Source: JAZSQT01 sp045538075 (GTDB lineage: Bacteria; Chrysiogenota; Deferribacteres; Deferribacterales; Mucispirillaceae). Taken from it: a stretch of 24,649 nucleotides of DNA. Below are positions 14,644-22,196 of this stretch, piece by piece. The first letter of the stretch is position 1. Each line of letters opens with the position of its first letter. The position numbers and the translations under genes were made by a program. The DNA is taken from the NCBI GenBank assembly GCA_045538075.1, contig JAZSQT010000125.1, forward strand, positions 1-24,649, in the 5' to 3' direction. The notes beneath the pieces are model-generated. The model was not told the DNA's origin. It searched no databases and was given only the letters and a program-made list of their open reading frames with translations.

Positions 14644-16746
14644 ATGAATAATGATGATATGAAAGAGCTTGTTGGGGATTTTTTGGTTGAAACTAACGAA
14701 ATTATTGAAAATTTAGACCAAGATCTTGTTGAACTTGAACAGAGACAAGATGACCTTGACCTTTTGAATAAGATATTCAGAGGTGCTCATACTATGAAAG
14801 GTTCGTCATCTTTTTTAGGTTTTGATAAACTTTCTGGTATAACTCATCATGCAGAAGAAATTCTCAACAAACTTCGTAAAGGTGAAATTAGAGTTACAAG
14901 AGAAATAATGGACGTTCTTCTTGAGTTTGTTGATATTACTAAAAAAATTGTTCAAGATATTGAAAATGGCACTGATACTGCAGATGCAACTGATGTTATA
15001 AAAAAATTAAAATTAGCTAATGAAGGCAAAATAGTATCTACTAGCAGTTCTAACTCTACTGCAAAAAAAACGGAAGCTAAGAAACCAGCAAAAGTTGCTC
15101 CAGCTCCAGCAAAAGGTGGTGCAACTACTGAACAAACAATTAGGGTTGATGTTACAAGGTTAGACGACTTGCTTAATATTATGGGTGAGCTTGTTCTTTC
15201 AAGAAATAGACTTGCACAGCTTGCTTTTGATTTAGAAAATAAATTTGAAAATGAGTATTTAATAGAACAACTTGCAGAAGCTACATCTCAAATAGGTATG
15301 AATACTACAGAATTGCAGCTTGCAATTATGAAAACGAGAATGATACCTATTGGTAAAGTTTTCAATAAATTCCCTCGTATGGTTAGAGATATATCAAGGG
15401 ATCAAGGTAAAGAAATTGACCTTATTATCAGTGGTGAAGAAACTGAGCTTGATAAATCTGTTGTTGAAGCAATAGGCGACCCACTTATCCATATGATTAG
15501 GAACTCTTGCGACCATGGTATAGAAAAACCAGAAGTTCGCAAAGCTAAAGGTAAACCAGAAAAAGGTGAAGTATTACTTTCTGCTTACCATGAAGGTAAC
15601 CACATCGTTATAGAAATAAAAGATGATGGTGCTGGTATGGATCCAGAAAAATTAAAACGTAAAGCTGTTGAAAAAAGAGTTATTACTCCAGAAGAAGCTG
15701 CTGCATTAGATAAAAATCAAGCGTATTCTTTAATTTTCCGTCCAGGATTTTCTACAGCAGAAAAAATCACTAATATTTCTGGTCGTGGTGTTGGTATGGA
15801 CGTTGTTAGAACCAACATTGAAAAATTAAATGGTATTATAACAATAGAAAGTGAAATTGGTAGAGGTTCAACTTTCTATTTAAAACTTCCACTTACATTG
15901 GCAATTATTCAAGCCTTGCTTGTTGAAGTTGCTACAGAAACTTTTGCAATACCTCTTGTATCGGTTGTTGAAACTGTTCGTATTTCTTCTAATGAAATTC
16001 ACTCTTTTGAAGGAAGAGAAGTTTTAAAATTGAGAGATAGAGTTTTATCCCTTGTAAGGTTAGATGAGGCTTTTGATTTAGAAGAAACTCCAAATGATGA
16101 TTTATACGTAGTTGTTGTTGCTTTAGCAGAAAAACAATTAGGTTTTATAGTTGATAAACTTATAGGTCAAGAAGAGATAGTTATTAAGTCCTTAGGCGAA
16201 TATTTAGGTGGTAATCCAGGAGTTGCAGGTGCAACTATTACTGGTAATGGACGTGTTCGCCTTATTATTGATGTTGCTGGGGTAATGGAGCTTGCTCAAA
16301 ATATGCCTCGCCGTATTAGGAAAAAAGCTACTGTAGCAGCAAAACCTACTAAGAAGAGAGCAAATTCAATTTCAGTGCTTGTTTGTGATGACTCTGTTAC
16401 TGATAGAAAAATTGCTAAAAAAATTCTTGAAGGTTCTGGTTGGATAGATGTTGTTGAAGCACCATCTGCAAAAGATGCCATATCTATCCTTGAAAAAGAT
16501 AATGATATAGCTCTCTTAATATCAGATATTATGATGCCAGATATGGACGGTTTTAGACTTGCAAGAACATTGCGTGAAAAAGGTGTAGAAATACCAATAA
16601 TTGCAGTATCTGCAAGAATGGAACCATCAGATAGAAAGAAAATTAGTGCTTCAGGTATAAGTGCATTTATAATGAAACCTCTTAACCCTCAGGTTGTAAT
16701 GGATAAGATAGATGAACTTTTATCTCAAAAGAGTGCTAACGTATAG
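14644..16746 (+). CDS. cheA: chemotaxis histidine kinase CheA with C-terminal receiver domain
   Basis: The 700-aa hybrid kinase phosphorylates CheY and CheB. Domains in order: HPt with His49 in GAHTMKGSSSFLGF; a short Ala/Lys/Pro-rich linker (about 130-163) with no room for a P2 CheY/CheB-binding domain; P3 dimerisation (165-230); HATPase with N-box IRNSCDHGIE (285-294), DDGAGMD (327-333) and GRGVGMD (380-386); CheW-like domain (about 415-555); and a receiver domain (576-695) with D582/D583, phosphoacceptor D628 in SDIMMPDMDG and Lys678. AGGTGA precedes the ATG, 11 nt after cheZ. The last 35 nt overlap the next gene in another frame. Confidence 0.96.
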   Translation: MNNDDMKELVGDFLVETNEIIENLDQDLVELEQRQDDLDLLNKIFRGAHTMKGSSSFLGFDKLSGITHHAEEILNKLRKGEIRVTREIMDVLLEFVDITKKIVQDIENGTDTADATDVIKKLKLANEGKIVSTSSSNSTAKKTEAKKPAKVAPAPAKGGATTEQTIRVDVTRLDDLLNIMGELVLSRNRLAQLAFDLENKFENEYLIEQLAEATSQIGMNTTELQLAIMKTRMIPIGKVFNKFPRMVRDISRDQGKEIDLIISGEETELDKSVVEAIGDPLIHMIRNSCDHGIEKPEVRKAKGKPEKGEVLLSAYHEGNHIVIEIKDDGAGMDPEKLKRKAVEKRVITPEEAAALDKNQAYSLIFRPGFSTAEKITNISGRGVGMDVVRTNIEKLNGIITIESEIGRGSTFYLKLPLTLAIIQALLVEVATETFAIPLVSVVETVRISSNEIHSFEGREVLKLRDRVLSLVRLDEAFDLEETPNDDLYVVVVALAEKQLGFIVDKLIGQEEIVIKSLGEYLGGNPGVAGATITGNGRVRLIIDVAGVMELAQNMPRRIRKKATVAAKPTKKRANSISVLVCDDSVTDRKIAKKILEGSGWIDVVEAPSAKDAISILEKDNDIALLISDIMMPDMDGFRLARTLREKGVEIPIIAVSARMEPSDRKKISASGISAFIMKPLNPQVVMDKIDELLSQKSANV

Positions 16747-17047
16747 TTTAGTAATATTAATTACAATTTTATTTTCTGAAGTAGTAGAAGCAAGAGTTTA
16801 CGTATATGAGGTAACGACTGCTTCTACTCGCTTTCAGACTGTTTCAAAACTTCCACCAGATGCGTTTTTGCAGTATAATGGTGGACATGATGTTATATAT
16901 GATCTTAAAATCGTTGCTGTTTATGCCGATAAAGATATGGCACAAGCAATGAAGGATTTTCAACTTGAAGAAGATAATAAAAATATTCTCCTTTTTTCTC
17001 CTATTCCTCGTAATGTTCCTAAAAAACCTTTTTATTGGTGGCGATAA
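16712..17047 (+). CDS. hypothetical exported protein, 111 aa
   Basis: I do not recognise it. The N-terminus MNFYLKRVLTYSLVILITILF...EVVEA looks like a signal peptide (basic n-region, hydrophobic core, cleavage near VEA-RV), leaving a mature part of about 84 aa. Its start lies inside cheA (35-nt overlap, other frame) with only a weak GGATAAG upstream. A GTG at 16733 is an alternative that would shorten the n-region. Its C-terminal 28 codons overlap the signal peptide of the next gene in another frame. The mature part contains a VYVYEV strand and a KIVAVYADKDMAQAMKDF segment suggesting a small alpha/beta domain. It is probably periplasmic or anchored outside the inner membrane, co-expressed with cheA. 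Confidence 0.65.
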   Translation: MNFYLKRVLTYSLVILITILFSEVVEARVYVYEVTTASTRFQTVSKLPPDAFLQYNGGHDVIYDLKIVAVYADKDMAQAMKDFQLEEDNKNILLFSPIPRNVPKKPFYWWR

Positions 17048-17786
17048 TATTACGTTTGCTGGTGAAGCATATCCAGAAAGGGGAGTTTATTCTGTTACTA
17101 TTGAAAATAATACGTCTAAAGTAAAGACGATTATGACTGTATTTGCAGAAAATGAACAAGAAGCAAAGGATAATGTTGCTTTAAATGGTTGGACTGTTAT
17201 TGATGTAGAAAGATTAAACGAAAAAGAAGCAGAAAGATTTATAATGTCTTTAGATAGTCTTGATAATCACACTCCAGATAAGGTTGAAATTGAATCAGTT
17301 ATGACTGATAATCAACATCATGAAGCCGAATTAAATAAAAATGTTGATGGCACTGAAGATATTTCTGGTTATCCACCTATCAAAAAAACTGATAATGAAA
17401 TTTATGACGTATCCGATAATTTAAATATACTTCCTACTTCACCAGAATTAGAATTTATTGCAGAGTATAATTTTGATTTAGGAGTAGTTGAACCTATAAG
17501 AAACCCTGTGAATAATGGTAAAATAAGTAGCCTTGATAAAAATGGCAAATACGTAGTTTTTGGACATGCCGATAATGTGCCTGTTAGTGATAATGCAAAT
17601 TATGGAAGTAATTTTGAATTATCTTATAAAAGAGGGTTGTTTATTAAAGATATTATGGTGCGAGCTGGCATAACGGCAGATAATATACGAGTTGTTGGTT
17701 TAGGCTCAAATTATCCCATAGTAAGAAATACGAAAACTGGTAACCAAGCTAATAGGCGTGTTGGTGTATATAAATTTAAAAGGTAA
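16965..17786 (+). CDS. exported OmpA-like domain protein, TTG start
   Basis: The 273-aa protein begins at a TTG (MKKIIKIFSFFLLFLVMFLK...) that gives a complete signal peptide ending near TFA-GEA (residue 32). AAGGA sits 8 nt upstream, better than for the internal ATG at 17013. After a small domain (about 41-84, VYSVTI...EQEAKDNVALNGW) and an acidic linker, residues about 163-273 are an OmpA/MotB-type peptidoglycan-binding domain: GHADNVPVSD (200-209), SNFELSYKRG (215-224), GLGSNYP (245-251) and NQANRRVGVY. It lacks a transmembrane helix of MotB type, so a periplasmic peptidoglycan-associated role is more likely than a stator. It overlaps the previous gene by 83 nt, out of frame. Confidence 0.8.
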   Translation: MKKIIKIFSFFLLFLVMFLKNLFIGGDNITFAGEAYPERGVYSVTIENNTSKVKTIMTVFAENEQEAKDNVALNGWTVIDVERLNEKEAERFIMSLDSLDNHTPDKVEIESVMTDNQHHEAELNKNVDGTEDISGYPPIKKTDNEIYDVSDNLNILPTSPELEFIAEYNFDLGVVEPIRNPVNNGKISSLDKNGKYVVFGHADNVPVSDNANYGSNFELSYKRGLFIKDIMVRAGITADNIRVVGLGSNYPIVRNTKTGNQANRRVGVYKFKR

Positions 17787-17789
17787 TGA

Positions 17790-18767
17790 TTGTATATGGA
17801 TTCTGAACGTAAGAGTAAATATGAACAGCTTTATAATATAAAATTACCAGAACTTTACAATTTCGTTAATGAAGTAATGCAAGATTTTGGTTATTCTTTA
17901 CATCGTGCAATTAAAGACCATGAGAGTAAAAGGCGTATAGAAAGTTGGGCTTATCAAAGTAGGGAAGACCAGTGTGGACTTGTATGGATAGAAGTTGTCA
18001 AACCAGGAGAATCTTTAGACCCATACCTTACTACAGACGTTCTTCGCACAATGAATGATGAAAATGTTACAAGGCTTTTTTTCTTCACTAATGGTCAAAT
18101 GGCTGATGATGAAAAAGATATATTAGAGGGTGCAAATCATTTCGTATTTGGGACAGATGAAATTGTTGAAACATTAATTGCTATAGATACTAAACGTTCT
18201 ATTAAAGTAGTTAGAAAACGTAAAAAAGTAAAAGTTCCTTCTGCTATAGTCTTGATAAAAAACTTTATGAAAGTAAATAGAGGAGTAAGAAAAGAAGTTA
18301 AACTTCGCACAAGTGCTGTGGCAGAACTTGTAAACCAATATACTCGTTTAATTCGTAGAGTTATGAATGAGATTGACCGTATTCCAGATTTGAATGATAT
18401 TCCAACAGACACAAGGGAGCGTTTAAAAAAAATTCAATACGATTTATTGCCAGAGCTTATAAAGACACCAGGTTATTTATTTACAAGGCAGTTTGCTCAT
18501 TTAAGAAACTCTCTATTTACGTTAGTAGAATATACTATTGTTTATATCGGTAATGTTATAGAATATGAAGCAGAAGATGATTTAAAGAAAAATCGTGAAG
18601 TTATAGAAGAAGTTTTATATAAATTATCATCAATAGATGACCAAGTTGCCAATTACAAATCAGATTTGATGTTTTCTGCAGAAAAAATATCTCTTAAAAT
18701 TATTATGTATTCAGCAATATTTGCAGTCGTTTCAGTTCTCATAATGATTGTCTTAAGATTTTCATAA
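17790..18767 (+). CDS. C-terminally membrane-anchored protein, possible restriction-endonuclease-like fold
   Basis: The family is not recognised by name. Of 325 aa, residues about 24-133 look like an alpha/beta domain with GLVWIEVVKPGE (63-74), VTRLFFFTNGQM (93-104) and FVFGTDEIVETL (118-129). This order of strands recalls Mrr/PD-(D/E)xK nuclease-like domains, though the ExxK spacing (E68-K71) is not canonical, so activity is doubtful. Residues about 165-295 are helical, possibly coiled coil. Residues about 301-322 (IIMYSAIFAVVSVLIMIVL) form a C-terminal membrane anchor. The start is TTG 17790 (6 nt after AAAAGG) or ATG 17796 (12 nt). It follows the OmpA-like gene by 3 nt and ends the operon before a promoter. 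Confidence 0.75.
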   Translation: MYMDSERKSKYEQLYNIKLPELYNFVNEVMQDFGYSLHRAIKDHESKRRIESWAYQSREDQCGLVWIEVVKPGESLDPYLTTDVLRTMNDENVTRLFFFTNGQMADDEKDILEGANHFVFGTDEIVETLIAIDTKRSIKVVRKRKKVKVPSAIVLIKNFMKVNRGVRKEVKLRTSAVAELVNQYTRLIRRVMNEIDRIPDLNDIPTDTRERLKKIQYDLLPELIKTPGYLFTRQFAHLRNSLFTLVEYTIVYIGNVIEYEAEDDLKKNREVIEEVLYKLSSIDDQVANYKSDLMFSAEKISLKIIMYSAIFAVVSVLIMIVLRFS

Positions 18768-18796
18768 ATAAATATTGTAAATATATAATAGTTTTC

Positions 18797-18825
18797 TTGC
18801 AAAAAATGGCTAAATCAAGTATAAG
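18797..18825 (+). promoter_or_regulatory. sigma-70-like promoter for the PAS-phosphatase operon
   Basis: TTGCAA (18797-18802), a 17-nt spacer and TATAAG (18820-18825) lie in the 104-nt gap before the PAS/PP2C gene (ATG 18872). The -35 is identical to that upstream of flhF. AGGG about 7 nt before the ATG is the ribosome binding site. Confidence 0.5.
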
Positions 18826-18871
18826 ATAATTATACAGTTTTACTGATATTTAGGTTTTTATTAGGGTTATT

Positions 18872-20446
18872 ATGTTAGAAGATACTTCTAAAATTCTTGA
18901 TGGCATAGACGCATACGTGTTTACTGTTGATAAGAAATATAATATTAAATACTGCAATAGTAATATGGGTATATTTTCTGGTCGTCATCCTGATGAATTG
19001 TATGATAAAAAATGTTACGAAGTTTTTTTTGGACTTAATGCCCCTTGTAGAGAGTGTCCATTAAAAGACGAAAATTTTAAAGGTTCTGTTAGTTTCAATA
19101 ATGATACTGTTTCTCATAGTGGCGAAAGAATGGTATTAAAGGCAACAATCAAACAGATAGATGCTAATCTTTACGCAGAGATACTTGTCAATATATCAGA
19201 TATATTTAAAGAAAATAACGAGCTTGTTCACAAGTATAAAAGAGCTAGGGCAAGTAATGTAGTTTTATCTAACGATAAAAATCTTCTTGAAAAACGTAAT
19301 AAGTTTCTTGAGAGAGCAATAGATAGTATGACTCAAGGTATTATGATTGTTGCTCCAGATTATAGTGTCGTAAACATTAATAAAATACTTAAGGAATTAT
19401 CTGTTGCAGGAAAAACAGATTTTTTAAATATTAAATGTTACGAAATATACGGTTTTGCTACACCGTGTAAAGATTGCCCTATGAAAGACAAGCGTCTTGA
19501 AAAATCTTTACGTATGATGCATGATAAACATATGACTGTAGTATATTCGTTGTTTGATAAATATATTATAGAAAGTTTAAGAGATACGACGAGAGAAATT
19601 AAACTTATAGATGAGATTAGAGAGCATCAAGCAGAAATTAGAGAAAAGCAGCGTCAAATGACTATTCTTAATACAGATTTATTAAGAATGAATGAAAAGT
19701 TAAAAGATGCTCAAAGTGTTATAGATGAAGAATTGTGTCAAGTTGGACAAATTCAAGAAAGTTTATTGCCAGAAAAGTTGCCAAATATAGATGGATACGA
19801 TTTTGGAGCTTATTATATACCAGCTGAGCATGCTGGTGGTGATTATTATGATTGTATCCAGATGAGTAACAATTACTGGGGTTTTTTAGTTGCCGATGTA
19901 AGTGGTCATGGCACTCCAGCAGCAGTTATTATGGCTATTACAAGGGCTATTATGAGGTCATATACTTTTGATATAATTTCTTCATCAGAAGCTCTTACTA
20001 TGGTTAATGATATTTTATGTGATAATATACATACGAAAGATTTTGTTACTATGTTTTATACAGTTATGGACCCAGCAAGAGGTCATATGAATATTGCTTC
20101 AGCTGGTCATAATCCATCGTTGTTATTTGATAGTTCAGAATTTCTTGTTAAGAAGATAACTGCTAGTGGTATGTTTTTAGGAACATTCCAAAATTTAGAC
20201 TATGAAGAAAGAAAATTAAACCTTGATTCAGGTGATATTTTCTTTATGTATACTGATGGTTTAGTTGAAGCTATGAATATTCATAGAGAACAATATGGAT
20301 ACGATAGGCTTATGTCTAAATTAATGATGTTTTCAAGTTATAGTTGTGAAAAAATTATTAGCGAAATTATGACTGATGTAAGAGATTTTACAAAAGGTAA
20401 TAGTTTTGAAGATGATATTACTATTTTAGCGATTAAAAAGCTATAG
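18872..20446 (+). CDS. PAS-PAS-PP2C (SpoIIE/RsbU-type) serine phosphatase
   Basis: A 524-aa cytosolic regulator. Two PAS-like domains (about 1-112 and 145-245) each carry the same cysteine motif: C48-Y-E...P-C59-x2-C62-P and C189-Y-E...P-C199-x2-C202-P, suggesting metal, Fe-S or disulfide-based sensing. A coiled coil (about 245-295) leads to the PP2C/SpoIIE phosphatase: QESLLPEKLP (295-304), AGGDYYD (321-327), VADVSGHGTPAA (340-351), SAGHNP (410-415), YTDGLVEA (460-467) and EDDIT (513-517), so metal-binding aspartates are intact. It would dephosphorylate a STAS protein, most simply the one encoded 8 nt downstream. It lacks any transmembrane segment. Confidence 0.92.
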   Translation: MLEDTSKILDGIDAYVFTVDKKYNIKYCNSNMGIFSGRHPDELYDKKCYEVFFGLNAPCRECPLKDENFKGSVSFNNDTVSHSGERMVLKATIKQIDANLYAEILVNISDIFKENNELVHKYKRARASNVVLSNDKNLLEKRNKFLERAIDSMTQGIMIVAPDYSVVNINKILKELSVAGKTDFLNIKCYEIYGFATPCKDCPMKDKRLEKSLRMMHDKHMTVVYSLFDKYIIESLRDTTREIKLIDEIREHQAEIREKQRQMTILNTDLLRMNEKLKDAQSVIDEELCQVGQIQESLLPEKLPNIDGYDFGAYYIPAEHAGGDYYDCIQMSNNYWGFLVADVSGHGTPAAVIMAITRAIMRSYTFDIISSSEALTMVNDILCDNIHTKDFVTMFYTVMDPARGHMNIASAGHNPSLLFDSSEFLVKKITASGMFLGTFQNLDYEERKLNLDSGDIFFMYTDGLVEAMNIHREQYGYDRLMSKLMMFSSYSCEKIISEIMTDVRDFTKGNSFEDDITILAIKKL

Positions 20447-20454
20447 GAGGATTT

Positions 20455-20772
20455 ATGAAAATTGCAAATGAAAAAGGAAAAAATGTAGTTTATCTTGAAG
20501 GTGAAGTTAATGCACAAAGTGGTGCAGAAATTAAACAAAAAGTATTAGATTTATTCTCATCTAACACTGGAGTTGTATTATCTTTCAAAGATGTAGTTTA
20601 TATGAATAGCTCTGGTTTAAGAGAAATTATTGACTTACTTAAAAATGCAAACCAAAACAAAAAAGACTTATGTCTTTGTGAAATGTCATCAGATATTAGA
20701 GAAATGTTCTCTTTTACTGGATTAGATAAGGTATTTAAAATATTTGACTCAAAAGATAAAGCGTTGGGCTAA
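20455..20772 (+). CDS. STAS-domain anti-sigma factor antagonist (SpoIIAA/RsbV type)
   Basis: A 105-aa STAS protein. The phosphorylation loop is YMNSSGLREI: Ser52 aligns with the phosphorylated Ser58 of B. subtilis SpoIIAA (MDSSGLG), with Asn in place of the preceding Asp. The FSFTGLDKVF pattern near residues 84-94 is also typical. Such proteins bind a serine kinase/anti-sigma factor when dephosphorylated. The upstream PP2C gene is the obvious activator. An excellent GGAGG site precedes the ATG and the gene is 8 nt after the phosphatase stop. No anti-sigma/kinase gene is present in the window, so the partner must be elsewhere or be unusual. Confidence 0.92.
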   Translation: MKIANEKGKNVVYLEGEVNAQSGAEIKQKVLDLFSSNTGVVLSFKDVVYMNSSGLREIIDLLKNANQNKKDLCLCEMSSDIREMFSFTGLDKVFKIFDSKDKALG

Positions 20773-20775
20773 TTT

Positions 20776-22194
20776 ATGGAAAAACTTAAATATACTTTTA
20801 AAGACGGTCGTCTTAAAGTTGTATTGACAGAAGATATTAGTAGCACTGACTTTGAACAAATCAATAATCTTATTTCTGAATTAAACGGAGTTAAGTATCT
20901 TGGTATAGATATGTATAATTGTGTTTATATTCAGAGTAAGATTTTGGCAGAACTTATTGCGTTAAAGAAAACGTCAATGTCAAAGAAATTTGAAATATCG
21001 TTATTAAATGTTAATGATAATGTGTTGCAAGTTCTTGAAATGGCAAGTTTATTATCATTTTTTAATATTGAGGACGATTTTTCAACTTTTGATGTAAACG
21101 AGCTTTGCGAACAATTTCTTGATCCAATAGATGCTCAGACTATTAGTGATTATTTAGCATTAAATTACGATAGTAATGTTAGGTCTAAACTTGAGGAAAT
21201 AATCAAAGGTGATGACCCTATAAAAACAGAGTATGCTATTCTCACTATGGGTAAAGCACAAGATCAATCGAGTGTCCAATTATTCCGTGATGCACTTGAT
21301 AACAGTTCAAGAAACGTTAGGCTTGCTGCGATACTTGTTTTAGGTTGGGTTGGTGATACTGCATCTAAAGAAAAAATATATTCTTTTCTTTCTGATAAAG
21401 ATGCAGAAATTACTGAAGTAGCAGCAGCGTCAATTGCTTTGCTTTCAGATAATACTGATAGTGATAAGTTGGTTAAGTATTTAAGTGATAGTCATGAGCA
21501 TATATGCAGAAGTGCAGTTCAGGCTATTTCTCTTATTAATGATGAGAGTGGCTATAAACATTTAGTAGAAGCCTTAGAAAAAGAGGAAAGAGAAAGTATA
21601 GAAGTATCTCTTACTCGTGCGATTTCTCACTTTAATAAATCTGATGTTAGAGAGATACTTATCAAGTTATTAGACCATAAATCAATTGCAGTTAGAGAGG
21701 CTGCAGCTTCAGGTATAGCACGTATTGGACCAGATAAGTATATTGACAAAATATTAGAAAAAGTTACTGATAACGATCAATGGGTTGGTTTCTTTGCTGC
21801 TAAAGCATTAATAGGCATATGTAATGAAGTAGTAGGCAAACAATTAATTGCTGCATACGAAAAAGTTGAACAAAATGTCAAATTAGCAATTATTGATGTG
21901 TTAGGAAAGTGTAGTGGTGATCCGACAGAATTTCTTTTAGAAAGGATACACGACAATAATGAAGATATTAGAAAAGAGGCACTTAATGCCCTTGATAATA
22001 TTGGAGGACAAGTCGCTATTAATACTGCACTAAAATTATACGATTCTGACGAAAGTTGGTTAGTTCGTTATAAAGCTGTTGATATGATAATTGGTAGAAA
22101 ACCAGCAGGATACCAAAAGATACTTAAAGATAGGCTCATATTTGAAGAAAATAGATACGTTAGAGAAAAACTTCTTAATATAGTAGGAGATTAA
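20776..22194 (+). CDS. STAS-like domain fused to HEAT repeats
   Basis: A 472-aa protein. Residues 1-100 have the STAS pattern (GRLKVVLTEDI, YLGIDMYNCVYIQSKILAEL, then a late LEMASLLSFF), but the loop reads IQSKIL instead of NSSGL, so the Gly and second Ser are missing; Ser54 remains. Residues about 105-472 are tandem alpha-helical HEAT/PBS-lyase-type repeats of about 30 residues, e.g. NVRLAAILVLGWVGD, AVREAAASGIARIG, DIRKEALNALDNIGG. It is a likely scaffold without catalytic residues. It starts 3 nt after the STAS gene with no strong ribosome binding site (translational coupling) and ends 2 nt before cheR, placing it as a bridge between partner switching and chemotaxis. Confidence 0.85.
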   Translation: MEKLKYTFKDGRLKVVLTEDISSTDFEQINNLISELNGVKYLGIDMYNCVYIQSKILAELIALKKTSMSKKFEISLLNVNDNVLQVLEMASLLSFFNIEDDFSTFDVNELCEQFLDPIDAQTISDYLALNYDSNVRSKLEEIIKGDDPIKTEYAILTMGKAQDQSSVQLFRDALDNSSRNVRLAAILVLGWVGDTASKEKIYSFLSDKDAEITEVAAASIALLSDNTDSDKLVKYLSDSHEHICRSAVQAISLINDESGYKHLVEALEKEERESIEVSLTRAISHFNKSDVREILIKLLDHKSIAVREAAASGIARIGPDKYIDKILEKVTDNDQWVGFFAAKALIGICNEVVGKQLIAAYEKVEQNVKLAIIDVLGKCSGDPTEFLLERIHDNNEDIRKEALNALDNIGGQVAINTALKLYDSDESWLVRYKAVDMIIGRKPAGYQKILKDRLIFEENRYVREKLLNIVGD

Positions 22195-22196
22195 CT

